35,599 nucleotides of DNA from Betaproteobacteria bacterium (GCA_016791345.1 JAEUMW010000320.1:1-35599); one strand, 5' to 3'. Shown: positions 1 through 8,247, counted from the stretch's first letter. Numbers and translations are program-made. Notes: a model not told the origin generated them from the sequence alone.

Positions 1-2
1 TC

Positions 3-290
3 ATCTCGATGACTTCGTCCTCGACCGAAGCGTGGCTCTCGTTCTCTCTCTTCACCTACCTCGGCCCGCACCGTCGGCAGGCGTACTACGGCATGTGTCG
101 CTGGTTCGCCCGCGCTGCTCACGCCCTGCTCGGCGCGCGGCCGCACTGGGGCAAGCACTATCCGCTCGGCGCAACCGAGACCGCACGCATGTATCCGCAC
201 CTGGAGCAGTTCCGTGAGGAGTGCCGGGCGCACGATCCTGCCGGCATCTTCCGCAACGAGATGAGCGAGCGCGTTCTCGAACTGCGCTAG
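3..290 (+). CDS. FAD-linked sugar-lactone oxidase, C-terminal part (cut by window edge)
   Basis: Only the last 95 codons are visible, and the frame is open to the left edge. The residues resemble the C-terminal part of D-arabinono-1,4-lactone oxidase / FAD-linked oxidases of the VAO family: a Trp-rich stretch with YLGP, then RPHWGK, MYPHLEQF and a closing DPAGIFRN segment. Members of this family oxidise aldonolactones or related sugars using FAD; the FAD-binding half would lie outside the window, so substrate and full length cannot be judged. The TAG stop overlaps the stop of the convergent heme peroxidase gene within a CTAG tetranucleotide. An ATG at position 9 is in frame but is probably internal, because the conserved domain should begin far upstream. 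Confidence 0.7.
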   Translation: MSMTSSSTEAWLSFSLFTYLGPHRRQAYYGMCRWFARAAHALLGARPHWGKHYPLGATETARMYPHLEQFREECRAHDPAGIFRNEMSERVLELR

Positions 291-2206
291 TGGATGGCGC
301 CCGCCGGGCGCCAGGGTGCGAACGGATTGATAACGCCGACAAAGGCCGGCTTGAGAGCCGGATGATGGCGCAGGATGACGTCTTTCATGCCGGTAGCCTG
401 GATCCAATCGAGCCCGGGTTTCGTGTAGACCGCTTCGGTAAAGTCGCTGGTGAAGAAGCGATCGCTCTTCAGCCGCCGCGAGGCCATCAGGACGAAAAGG
501 CGAAAGGCGGTATCACTGAACCCGAACCCTTCGGGCAGCCGCTCGCAGAACATGCCGACCATGGTGTCGACGGCTTCCAGATCGCCACCGTAGACCGCCT
601 TGAGCTCCCCGCTGAGATCAGGCCTGACGCCCGCGAGTTCTTCCCAGGAGGTGACCGGTTTCTTCCGCAACTGGCGCCGAAATTCGTTGTAACGCGGCAC
701 CCCCCGCTCGCGGTCGCGCAGAATGTCCACCGCGGCCAGATCGAGCAGCTGCGCCCGCCGGTTGTTGGCGTCGGGTGGCACCGTGAGCTCACGCAGGAAG
801 TTGGGATAGTTCCGGATGGTGATCGCGCCCGGGTGGGCGATGCCGAAGCTGTAGACGAGGTCGTCCATCGAGGCGCCGTCGGCGAGCGGCGCGCGCGCCT
901 TCTCGAAGGCGACGTTGGGCAGCGGGTACGACCCGATCCCCGTACCGCCTTGATGTCTCTGGATCTCGACTGCGTCCGGCAGCAGCGGGTGCAGGCGGTA
1001 GACGGTGGTGAACTCCTCGGTGAGGCTGAACGGCGCGCCGTGATGGTCGGTCTCCGAAAGCGGCGCACCGGTCAGGATCTCCTTGCCGAAGAACTCGGGA
1101 AGAAAGCGCGCGATGCGTCGCGCCAGCCCTTCCCCGAACCAGTGCCCGAGCAATCCCATCCAGTTGGCATCCATTCCCGGCCCGATGGCGGGATGCCCGA
1201 GGATCCCTGGCGTCCATTCCAGGGTGTGGATCTTCGCCATGATCGCGCAGTTGACGAGTCGCGCTTTCTTGAAGATCTCGTCGTCGCTCAAGCCGAGATT
1301 GTCTTTCTCATTCGCCTTCTTGAGGTGCTCGCAGATCGCGTTGTGCTCCTTCACAAACAAGGTGTGGAGGATTTCCAGCCCCAACCACCAGTTGGAGGTA
1401 AACCCGCTCACTGTGGCACCGCTTGCCGGGTCGAAGGGCAGCAGTCCGTCGGCTCCCAGGTAGAGGCAACCGCTGGGACAAAGCAGGTGAGTCGCGGGAT
1501 CCTTGCGCAGCGCTTCCGTCTCTTGCTCGGTCTCGCCATACACCTGGGAGCCATCCCACCACTGCGGATTCTTGTTGCGATAGGCCGGATACTTTCCGTC
1601 CAGCGGCGTAAACACGTCCGGATCGACCTTCGTTCTGGGTACCGACATTTCCGCCGTCTTCCAGTCGCCCGAGCGCGGCAGCCGCAGGTCCTTCCCGGTG
1701 TCGAGCTCTTCGTTCTCGTGCGCAAACCAGTCGTGGACCTGGAACTGGATCCAGGCGGCGGCCAGGAGATTCAGGCTGTTGGCCGGCACGAACTTCTGCC
1801 GTGCCAGCAGCTTCTGGCTCACCAGCAGCGGATCGGGCGTGTAAAGCCGCGCTCGGTCGGGCGCCGTAATCTCACGCGGCACGTTGCGCCCGAAGCGGGA
1901 GCCGCGACAGCCCATCGCTGGAAAGGTGAGATCGTTCTGCGTGCCGCTTGCCGTGCGCATGCCGCGCGCCGCTTTCGGGTCATGGAACGGGCAACCGGGC
2001 TTGGGCACGGCGAGGTCGCCATCGGTATCGTGCAGGTTATGGCGCCGCAGCTCGATGCGCAGCGCAGCGAGATTCGCGATGGCCGGCCATTTCGGCAGCC
2101 GGTGCCACTCGATCCATCGATTGACGATACGGAAGGAGCACACCAGCAGACCATCGACGAGCTTCCCGAGCAGGCCGACTTTCCTGGCGTAAAGTGGATT
2201 GCTCAT
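287..2206 (-). CDS. Animal-type heme peroxidase, alpha-dioxygenase-like
   Basis: A 639-residue protein of the animal heme peroxidase / cyclooxygenase superfamily. The distal heme His is probably His158 in QVHDW. WWDGSQVYG lies at about 216-224, LFVKEHNAIC at about 283-292, and KIHTLEWT at about 325-332. The segment EFTTVYRLHPLLPD at about 398-411 supplies a Tyr403/His406 pair in the position of the catalytic Tyr and proximal His of cyclooxygenases and plant alpha-dioxygenases. These blocks fit fatty-acid alpha-dioxygenases better than myeloperoxidase-type enzymes, so oxygenation of a fatty acid is the best inference; substrate and activity are unproven. No clear signal peptide is seen, and the basic/hydrophobic N-terminus could lie on the membrane. 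The ATG is preceded by GGAG about 12 bases upstream. It starts 18 bases after the channel gene, probably in one transcript. Confidence 0.88.
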   Translation of the reverse strand: MSNPLYARKVGLLGKLVDGLLVCSFRIVNRWIEWHRLPKWPAIANLAALRIELRRHNLHDTDGDLAVPKPGCPFHDPKAARGMRTASGTQNDLTFPAMGCRGSRFGRNVPREITAPDRARLYTPDPLLVSQKLLARQKFVPANSLNLLAAAWIQFQVHDWFAHENEELDTGKDLRLPRSGDWKTAEMSVPRTKVDPDVFTPLDGKYPAYRNKNPQWWDGSQVYGETEQETEALRKDPATHLLCPSGCLYLGADGLLPFDPASGATVSGFTSNWWLGLEILHTLFVKEHNAICEHLKKANEKDNLGLSDDEIFKKARLVNCAIMAKIHTLEWTPGILGHPAIGPGMDANWMGLLGHWFGEGLARRIARFLPEFFGKEILTGAPLSETDHHGAPFSLTEEFTTVYRLHPLLPDAVEIQRHQGGTGIGSYPLPNVAFEKARAPLADGASMDDLVYSFGIAHPGAITIRNYPNFLRELTVPPDANNRRAQLLDLAAVDILRDRERGVPRYNEFRRQLRKKPVTSWEELAGVRPDLSGELKAVYGGDLEAVDTMVGMFCERLPEGFGFSDTAFRLFVLMASRRLKSDRFFTSDFTEAVYTKPGLDWIQATGMKDVILRHHPALKPAFVGVINPFAPWRPAGAIH

Positions 2207-2224
2207 CGCGCGTTCGCTCCGTGT

Positions 2225-2917
2225 TCAGTTCGAGTCGGTCGGGATTCGGCCGCGTTGCGGTGGATACAACCCAGCCAGCCGCGCGATGAGGATGGAAACG
2301 AACAGCGCGCCGATGAGCTGCTCCAGTACGCACAGCGACCGCGCCGGCCGGGAAACGGGTGACATGTCGCCGAAGCCGGTGCTGGTCAGCACGGTGAAGC
2401 TGAAATAGAGGAGATCGGGAAGATCGACATCCGCCACGACCCCGCCCAGGCTGAAGGAATGCGGATAGAAGTGCTCCACGAAGCCGTAAAGGTAAGTCCA
2501 CACCACCCCGATCATCATGTAGCTGGCGCCGGCGCCCCAGAGCCGGTCCGCCGTCATGACATCGCGCTGAAAGACGTAGCGTAACAGGTAAACGAGCGTC
2601 GTGATGTACAGCGCGGTCGCAAACCCCCACGACCAGATCAGCATCTCCGGATGATGCGCCCTGACGGCATCCCACTGCAGCGCGAGTGCCGGAATCGCAA
2701 GCAGCAGCGCAACGACGAAGGAACCGACTGTGCGCCCGAGCGCAGCGACGGCGGCGACGACGACGAAGACGCTGAGCAGGTTGAGCGCGATCCGGCCATT
2801 GGGTGTCGGTTCGATCAGGGGTGCGATCGTCACCAGGACGAGCACCGCCATGAAGAGGTAGAAGCAGCGCTGGAAGAAGACGCGGGCGAGCGCAGCGCGT
2901 GCTGCCCGGATCGCCAT
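2225..2917 (-). CDS. Six-helix ion channel-like membrane protein with GFGD filter
   Basis: A 230-residue integral membrane protein. Hydrophobic segments lie at roughly 15-35, 43-60, 64-82, 95-114, 130-148 and 195-216. Before the last helix comes a pore-helix region, then TSTGFGD at 178-184. TxGFGD is a known variant of the TVGYG potassium selectivity filter, so this is likely a tetrameric cation (K+) channel of the Ion_trans_2 type in the inner membrane. There is no cytosolic RCK/TrkA or cyclic-nucleotide domain: the chain stops soon after the final helix, so no gating ligand can be read from the sequence. It is the upstream member of a probable two-gene unit with the heme peroxidase. The start codon is ATG. 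Ion specificity is inferred from the filter only. Confidence 0.8.
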   Translation of the reverse strand: MAIRAARAALARVFFQRCFYLFMAVLVLVTIAPLIEPTPNGRIALNLLSVFVVVAAVAALGRTVGSFVVALLLAIPALALQWDAVRAHHPEMLIWSWGFATALYITTLVYLLRYVFQRDVMTADRLWGAGASYMMIGVVWTYLYGFVEHFYPHSFSLGGVVADVDLPDLLYFSFTVLTSTGFGDMSPVSRPARSLCVLEQLIGALFVSILIARLAGLYPPQRGRIPTDSN

Positions 2918-3084
2918 CTAGCGCTCCCGGATCGACGATTGCGAGTTCATGTCGGTGCATCGGGCCGCGAACGCAAGCGGGACGGCGCGCGACGCGGCGC
3001 CCCGTCCACCGCTTCGCATCGCACCCACCGCGCTTGCCTCCGGATCATGCGGCAGCGGCCGAATCCTCCGCCGCTGCGCGACGC

Positions 3085-3777
3085 TCAGGCCACGGCGGCA
3101 CGCGCCGCGACGGGCGCCGGCAGATCATTCTCCACGCCGCGCGCGGGCCGCTTCGCCATGGCGAGACAGAAGCGCAGGTCGCGCGTTCCACCGAGGTTGT
3201 GCCACTCGTGAAGGTGCAGACCGGAGCGGCCGACCACTTCGACCAGTTCGTGCTCGTAGGTGACGCGTCCGAAGTGGATGGTGGTCAGGCGGTGCAGCAG
3301 CGGCTTGACCTTTTCCATGACCGGGGCGCGCTTCGTGTGGATGGTCTGCGTGAAGTAGATGCGTCCGCCTGGCGCGAGCATCTGTGCAGCGTGGCGCAGC
3401 GCGCCCACCGGGTCGGGCAGCAGCATGAAGCTTGCGCTGAAATAGATCGCGTCATACGGACCGCCGCGATGATCGTACACTGACTCGAGCAGCGGCGTCA
3501 CATAGCGGCCGAGCCCGGTCTCGCCGACCAGTTTCCTGCATCGGCGAAGATAGACACCGTCGATGTCGACACCGACGATATGCAGGTCGCGCGACCTGAC
3601 GAGCGCCGCGTTGCGCACCAGCGCGCCGCCCGTACCGATGCCGACGTCGAGCAGCCGTGCGCCGCGCGGCAGGCGTTTCAGGACTTCGCGGTACCAGCCG
3701 ACGGTGAGCCCCACGAAGGTTTGATCGTAGATCCAGGCACGCATGGCATCCCTGTCAATGCGGTTGGGGAAAAGCAC
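3085..3777 (-). CDS. Class I SAM-dependent methyltransferase, substrate unknown
   Basis: A 230-residue Rossmann-fold methyltransferase. Motif I is LLDVGIGTGG at about 42-51, the acidic ribose-binding residue is probably Asp72 in GVDID, and the motif IV/post-I region reads DAIYFSASFM. A LAPGGRIYFTQT strand-loop follows, as in Methyltransf_11/25 families. These features establish SAM binding but not the substrate. The first in-frame start is GTG at 3777. An ATG at 3744 has a better Shine-Dalgarno (AGGGA about six bases away) and would give 219 residues without losing any motif, so the start is uncertain. The gene is isolated: 167 bases separate it from the channel gene and about 150 from marC, so its context gives no pathway hint. 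Confidence 0.8.
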   Translation of the reverse strand: MLFPNRIDRDAMRAWIYDQTFVGLTVGWYREVLKRLPRGARLLDVGIGTGGALVRNAALVRSRDLHIVGVDIDGVYLRRCRKLVGETGLGRYVTPLLESVYDHRGGPYDAIYFSASFMLLPDPVGALRHAAQMLAPGGRIYFTQTIHTKRAPVMEKVKPLLHRLTTIHFGRVTYEHELVEVVGRSGLHLHEWHNLGGTRDLRFCLAMAKRPARGVENDLPAPVAARAAVA

Positions 3778-3924
3778 GTGCGCCGCTCTCGCCGAGGGCA
3801 GGACGCCGCGCGCACGCCGTTCTTGTGAGCGCCGACAGTACCGCTACACCGCCCGGCGGTCAATGACACGCCGGGATGTGCGCCCGTCTGCAGCCGCGGA
3901 AAACTATCCCTCGTCCGTCCCCGG

Positions 3925-4602
3925 TCAGCTCCCGATGCCGATGCTCGCGAGCAGCGACTTGACACCGTTCCAGCCGATCTGCACACCGATGCAAAGCACG
4001 ATGAAGGCGGAAAGACGCACCATGATGATCATGCCGGTGTGACCGATCCATTGCCCGACGCGCGCTGCATAGCGGTAGGTGAGGAAGATCGCGGCGGCGA
4101 CGATGCTGGTGCCGACGATGGCAGCCACGACCTGAACGGCGACGCGCTCCACCGTGTGCGCGTGGTTCGCCCCGACCGTGATCGCCACCGAGATCGCGCC
4201 CGGGTCGATGGTGAGCGGCAGGGTCAACGGGTAGAAGGCGCGGGCCAGCGCGCTGACCTTGGCATGGTCGGCATCGGCCTGGGGTACGACGGGTCCGGAA
4301 TCGGTGCTGCCGAGCATGTTCCAGCCAAGGGCGCAGACCACCGCACCGCCCGCGATCTGTACCACCGGGATCGAGAGGTCGAAGAGGCGCAGCACCAGGG
4401 AGCCGAACAGCATCGAAGCGAGCAGCAGGACGAACGAATAGATCGTGATGCGTCGGGCTAGCTCGGCACGGGTCTCGGCGTCGCAGCCTCGCGTCATGTT
4501 GAGGAACAGGGCCGCGTCTCCCAGCGGATTGACGACGGGGAGCACGGCGCCGACTATCAGGAGCACAGCGCTGCCGAGTTGTGCGAGATCGCTCCATAGC
4601 AT
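3925..4602 (-). CDS. MarC family inner-membrane protein
   Basis: A 225-residue polytopic membrane protein of the MarC (UPF0056) family. The N-terminal hydrophobic stretch contains VLPVVNPLGD, and the middle contains FYPLTLPLTIDPGAIS, both typical of the family's duplicated NP-x-G / P-G-x-I blocks. Six hydrophobic segments can be traced. The family's physiological role is unsettled; the old link to multiple antibiotic resistance has not held up. I chose the ATG at 4602, because AAGAGGA sits seven bases upstream and the hydrophobic region begins at once; a GTG at 4641 would add 13 polar residues. The gene stands alone between the methyltransferase and the ABC exporter. Confidence 0.85.
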   Translation of the reverse strand: MLWSDLAQLGSAVLLIVGAVLPVVNPLGDAALFLNMTRGCDAETRAELARRITIYSFVLLLASMLFGSLVLRLFDLSIPVVQIAGGAVVCALGWNMLGSTDSGPVVPQADADHAKVSALARAFYPLTLPLTIDPGAISVAITVGANHAHTVERVAVQVVAAIVGTSIVAAAIFLTYRYAARVGQWIGHTGMIIMVRLSAFIVLCIGVQIGWNGVKSLLASIGIGS

Positions 4603-4790
4603 GTGACGTGAGATTCCTCTTCGGGTCTGCGTGTCCGCCACCTGGCACGCGCGCGAGGGAGACGGACGCCTGCCGAGTCAAAGGGCGGACGGTACCGCCA
4701 CCGAAGCAGACGGTCAACGGAGGCCGGGCATTGCACGAGCCCGCGCGACGCAGAGTCGCATGGGGCGCGCGGCCCGGTCGCAACCGCGGT

Positions 4791-6587
4791 CTAGAGACCG
4801 AACTGCAGTTCGGCCAGCCGCGCGTACAGCGGACTCGTCGCGATGAGTTCGGCGTGGCGACCTATCGCGACCAGGCGACCGTGCTCGATGACGGCGATGC
4901 GGTCGACGCGCTGGACCGTGGACAACCGGTGCGCGATGACGAGTGTCGTGCGCCCCTCCATGAGCCGCTCGAGCGCTGCCTGCACCATGCGCTCGCTGGC
5001 GGAATCCAGAGCGCTCGTGGCCTCGTCCAGCAGCAGAATCGGGCGGTCGGCGAGCACCGCCCGCGCGATTGCGAGCCGCTGCTTCTGCCCGCCCGACAAC
5101 CGCACACCGCGCTCGCCGAGGTAAGTTTCGTACCCCTGCGGCAGGCGGGTGACGAACTCGTCGGCAAACGCGATTGCGCACGCGGCACGCACGGCGTCAT
5201 CGTTCGCGTCGGGCCGGCCATAGCGCACGTTCTCGGCGACGCTCGCCGCGAAGATCGCCGGCTCCTGCGGCACCAGCGCGATGCGACTGCGCACCGCGAG
5301 CGGATCGGCCGCGCGCAGGTCGACACCGTCGAGGCGGATCACACCGGTGTCGGGGTCGTAGAACCGCAGCAGAAGCTGGAACACCGTGCTCTTGCCGGCG
5401 CCCGAGGGTCCGACGAGGGCCAGCTTCTCGCCGCGCGCCACGGCCAGCGACAGGGCACCGAGCGCGGGCAGGCGCGGTCGCGACGGATAACAGAACGTGA
5501 CGTTATCGAACGTAACTTCGCCGCGGGCCGGTTCCGGCAGCGGCTCCGGTCGGGCCGGCGCGCGAATCTGCGGCTCGGTGCGCAGAATTTCCAGCAGGCG
5601 TTCGGCAGCCCCGGCACCCCGCTGCAGGTCACCCACCACTTCGCTGAGCGAGCCGCAGGCGCTGGCAACCAGGGTTGCGTAGAAAACAAACGCGGAGAGC
5701 TCGCCGGCACTGATGCGCCCAGCCAGGACGTCGTGTCCGCCAACCCAGAGAATGGCCGCGACACCGCCGAAGACGACGACGATGACGGCTGCGATGAGGG
5801 CGCCGCGACTGCGGATGCGATCGACCGCGGTCGCGAACGCTGCCTCGATGCGCTGTGCGAAGTGGCGGCGCTCCACGCTCTCGTGGACGTATGCCTGCAC
5901 CACCCGGATCTCGTGCAGCGTCTCGTCGATGTGCGCGCCCAGGTCGGCAACCCGGTCCTGGCTGGCACGCGACAGTTTCCGCACGCGTCGGCCGAAGAAA
6001 AGGATCGGCAGCAGCACGGCCGGCACACCGACGAGGACGAGCAGCGTCAGCTTCGCGCTCGTGAGAAAGAGCATGCCGAGGCTGCCGGCCCCCACCACCG
6101 TATTGCGCAGCGCCATCGATACGCTGCTGCCGATGACCGTCTCCAACAGCGCCGTGTCGGCGGTCAGCCGCGAGATGAGCTCACCCGTGCGCGTTGCCTC
6201 GAAGAAACCCGGCGACAGGCGCAGCAGATGGTCGAAGACGTCGCGCCGAAGGTCGGCGATGACGCGCTCGCCCAGCCAGGAGACGAAGTAGAACCGCGCA
6301 TAGGTCGCCGCGGCCATGACGCCGACAATCGCAAGCAGCGTGAGCAGCGCCTGGTTGAGCGCGTGTGGATTGGCCGCGACGAAGCCTTCGTCGATCACGC
6401 GCTTGAGGCCTTGCCCGACCACGATGAAGCAGGCGGCCGCGACCAGCAGGGCCCCTGCCGCCGCCAGAATCTGCCGGCGATAGGGATGCGCGTAACGGCT
6501 CAGGAAGCGCAGATGCGCGAGGGTCGAAAGGGAGAACCCGCGGCGCTCGGTCTCCGTGGTACCTGCTGGGTTTACCGCATCGTTCAT
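4791..6587 (-). CDS. ABCB-type exporter half-transporter (MsbA-like)
   Basis: A 598-residue fused permease-ATPase. The N-terminal half (about 35-320) has six transmembrane helices of the type I exporter fold, including the GELISRLTADT coupling segment. The C-terminal half is the nucleotide-binding domain with Walker A GPSGAGKST, Q-loop LVPQEPAIF, signature LSGGQKQR, Walker B ILLLDEATSALD and H-loop IAHRLST, all intact. It should work as a homodimer in the inner membrane and export a lipid or amphipathic molecule. The family spans lipid A flippases and multidrug exporters, and the substrate cannot be told from sequence. The N-terminal cytosolic tail before the first helix is about 35 residues. 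No strong ribosome-binding site is visible before the ATG. It is divergent from the glutathione peroxidase gene, with 77 bases between them. Confidence 0.88.
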   Translation of the reverse strand: MNDAVNPAGTTETERRGFSLSTLAHLRFLSRYAHPYRRQILAAAGALLVAAACFIVVGQGLKRVIDEGFVAANPHALNQALLTLLAIVGVMAAATYARFYFVSWLGERVIADLRRDVFDHLLRLSPGFFEATRTGELISRLTADTALLETVIGSSVSMALRNTVVGAGSLGMLFLTSAKLTLLVLVGVPAVLLPILFFGRRVRKLSRASQDRVADLGAHIDETLHEIRVVQAYVHESVERRHFAQRIEAAFATAVDRIRSRGALIAAVIVVVFGGVAAILWVGGHDVLAGRISAGELSAFVFYATLVASACGSLSEVVGDLQRGAGAAERLLEILRTEPQIRAPARPEPLPEPARGEVTFDNVTFCYPSRPRLPALGALSLAVARGEKLALVGPSGAGKSTVFQLLLRFYDPDTGVIRLDGVDLRAADPLAVRSRIALVPQEPAIFAASVAENVRYGRPDANDDAVRAACAIAFADEFVTRLPQGYETYLGERGVRLSGGQKQRLAIARAVLADRPILLLDEATSALDSASERMVQAALERLMEGRTTLVIAHRLSTVQRVDRIAVIEHGRLVAIGRHAELIATSPLYARLAELQFGL

Positions 6588-6664
6588 GAATGCGATGCGC
6601 TGTCCTGATCAGGCGCGAAAGGGGTTAAAGTGTTGCAACCGGTATTCGCTGCAGGGAATCCCGC

Positions 6665-7156
6665 GTGACGCAACCCACCGTCTACGACTTCAGCGCCCGC
6701 GATCTCGAAGGACGCCATCACCCGCTCGCGGAGTATCGCGGGAAGGTGCTGCTGATCGTCAATGTCGCAAGCAAGTGTGCCTTCACGCCGCAATACGCCG
6801 GCCTCGACGCGTTGCAGCGGAAGTACGCATCGAGCGGTTTCGCCGTGCTCGGCTTCCCGTGCAATCAGTTCGGTGAACAGGAACCCGGGACGTCCGATGA
6901 GATCAGGCACTTCTGCCAGTCCCGCTTCGACGTGACGTTCCCGATGTTCGAGAAGATCGATGTCAACGGCCCGCGCGCCCATGCCGTCTATGCGTATCTC
7001 AAGAACGCACAGCCGGGACTGCTCGGCAGCAAGGACATCAAGTGGAATTTCACGAAGTTCCTGGTCGGCAGGGACGGTGCCGCGGTGCGTCGCTACCCGC
7101 CGACCACAAGGCCGGCGACCATCGCCGCCGACATCGAGGCCGAACTCGCAAAGTAG
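6665..7156 (+). CDS. Glutathione peroxidase family thiol peroxidase
   Basis: A 163-residue protein of the glutathione peroxidase family (BtuE type in bacteria). The peroxidatic Cys is in NVASKC at about 33-38, followed by FPCNQFGEQEPG with the conserved Gln. WNFTKFLVG supplies the Trp and Asn of the catalytic tetrad, so the active site looks complete, with Cys in place of selenocysteine. A second Cys lies in FPCNQ, as in family members that use thioredoxin rather than glutathione, so the reductant is uncertain. There is no signal peptide; it should reduce H2O2 or lipid hydroperoxides in the cytoplasm. The start is GTG, with an AGGGA ribosome-binding site close upstream. It converges on the PP2C gene, with 32 bases between the stops. 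Confidence 0.92.
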   Translation: MTQPTVYDFSARDLEGRHHPLAEYRGKVLLIVNVASKCAFTPQYAGLDALQRKYASSGFAVLGFPCNQFGEQEPGTSDEIRHFCQSRFDVTFPMFEKIDVNGPRAHAVYAYLKNAQPGLLGSKDIKWNFTKFLVGRDGAAVRRYPPTTRPATIAADIEAELAK

Positions 7157-7188
7157 CACGCGGGTGCGTCCATCGCCCGCAGCCAACG

Positions 7189-7980
7189 TCAGAACAGGAT
7201 GGCTTCCTGTGAACTCAGCCAGACGGCAATCGCGGAATAGTTGTCGTGGTCGGGTCGGGCGCCGCGCAAGAGCTCGCCTTCGAGTGTGTCCAGCCAACCC
7301 GCCGGGCCGACCGCCTGAGCAAGCTCTGTTTGGAGAACGCGTTCCTCGACGTATTCCCAGAATCCGTCGCTGCAGATCAGGAACACTTCGTCCCCGGTGA
7401 GCGCAAGCGGAGCTTCGGGAATCGCCGGCGTGCACCCCGCCGCGTCCCCCATGGCAGCGGTGAGAACGCTGCGCTTGGGATTGGTGCGAACGCTCTCCGG
7501 CGGCAGGAAACCGGCGTCGACCATGGACTGCACGACGCTATGGTCACGCGTCTGCACGCACAGGCTGCCGTGCTGGAAACCGTAGACGCGCGAGTCCCCG
7601 ACGTGCCCCCAGATCGCGCTCTGGCCGGCAAGATCGAGCAGCAGGAGCGCGACCGTCGCGCGCATGTCCCGCTGCTCCGCAACCTGCTGCTGCTCGGTCA
7701 CCACAGCGCGGTTGGCGACATCTAGGAGCCGCGTCACGATCTCGGCGGAAGCGCCCGGCGCCTCGCGGAACGCATCGGTCACGGTGCGCACGACCACCTG
7801 TGAGGCCACTTCACCGCAGCCGTGTCCGCCTGCACCATCGGCCAGGACGAAGCAGAAGAACGATCCGGAGCTGGCATGCCCCACGGCGTCCTCGTTGTTC
7901 GCGCGGCCGCCCGCCTCCGACAGCACCGCCACGTCGACATTCATCGCGTCGGTGCGCAGCGTCTCCGACATAATCACCAT
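7189..7980 (-). CDS. PP2C-family serine/threonine protein phosphatase
   Basis: A 263-residue PPM/PP2C phosphatase. Metal-binding motifs are in order: GRANNEDA near residue 26, LADGAGGHG near 47, GDSRVYG near 125, SDGFWEYV near 205 and the terminal HDNYSAI. The Asp residues that bind the two Mn/Mg ions are all present, so it should be active in removing phosphate from Ser/Thr. It is cytosolic, with no membrane helix or extra domain. The usual partner, a Hanks-type kinase, is not next to it; its kinase and targets are therefore unknown. The ATG at 7980 is preferred because AGGGA lies about five bases upstream; a second ATG three codons in is possible. It is divergent from the PEP-CTERM-like gene. 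Confidence 0.9.
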   Translation of the reverse strand: MVIMSETLRTDAMNVDVAVLSEAGGRANNEDAVGHASSGSFFCFVLADGAGGHGCGEVASQVVVRTVTDAFREAPGASAEIVTRLLDVANRAVVTEQQQVAEQRDMRATVALLLLDLAGQSAIWGHVGDSRVYGFQHGSLCVQTRDHSVVQSMVDAGFLPPESVRTNPKRSVLTAAMGDAAGCTPAIPEAPLALTGDEVFLICSDGFWEYVEERVLQTELAQAVGPAGWLDTLEGELLRGARPDHDNYSAIAVWLSSQEAILF

Positions 7981-8123
7981 GCTTTCCCTGTCTCAGATTC
8001 CCGCAAATCGCGCGATTATGCACTGCGGGCTGCTGGCGCGCGAGGCGCAAGCGCGGCGCCCCTCGCCTGCGGCCTTGGCCAGAACCCGGCGCATCGGCGC
8101 GGGCAGCCGGCCATCAGTGCTGG

Positions 8124-8152
8124 TTGACCGTTCATCCTCAGTTTCCTATCCT
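8124..8152 (+). promoter_or_regulatory. Sigma70-like promoter of the PEP-CTERM-like gene
   Basis: TTGACC at 8124-8129 and TATCCT at 8147-8152 are separated by exactly 17 bases. The expected start of transcription, near 8159, falls just before the structured leader at 8166. The -35 matches consensus at five of six positions and the -10 at four of six. This is a sequence match only. Confidence 0.5.
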
Positions 8153-8165
8153 TAAACCTACCAAA

Positions 8166-8247
8166 GCGTGAGGTTTTTGGCGCAAACGGCGTTCAGAACT
8201 CCGTTGCGGAAGCAACGGCCGAGCGACCGATGGCTCCAAACCCACGC
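8166..8247 (+). other. Structured 5' leader RNA element of unknown class
   Basis: The leader can fold into a closed domain. GCGTG (8166-8170) pairs with CACGC (8243-8247), GGTTT (8172-8176) with AAACC (8238-8242), and GG (8179-8180) with CC (8236-8237), making a twelve-pair closing helix broken only by a bulged A and two Us. Inside lies a perfect seven-pair hairpin, CCGTTGC/GCAACGG at 8201-8218, capped by a GGAA (GNRA) tetraloop. The joining strands contain GCAAAC and GACCGATGG. The architecture suits a riboswitch or protein-binding leader, but I do not recognise the class. About 100 bases separate it from the start codon. Confidence 0.45.

Noticed and set aside
221-2362. Long open frame on the + strand across the peroxidase gene
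   Set aside because: It is the antisense shadow of a gene with clear catalytic motifs in GC-rich DNA. Its translation is Arg/Glu-rich with no recognisable domain.
4581-6608. 675-codon + strand frame opposite the ABC exporter
   Set aside because: Antisense to intact Walker and signature motifs; low-complexity translation and no ribosome-binding site that stands out.
8171-8200. Possible sigma54 promoter (TTGGC...) as seen upstream of some PEP-CTERM genes
   Set aside because: The GG-to-GC spacing and the -12 TTGC element do not fit, and the bases are used in the closing helix of the leader.
8166-8247. Leader resembles a cyclic-di-GMP (GEMM-I) riboswitch because of GCAAA and ACCGATGG
   Set aside because: The element is about 82 bases with one internal hairpin. 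GEMM-I needs two conserved arms, a second GACGCAAAGCC-type strand and a tetraloop receptor, which I cannot find. It is kept as an unknown class.
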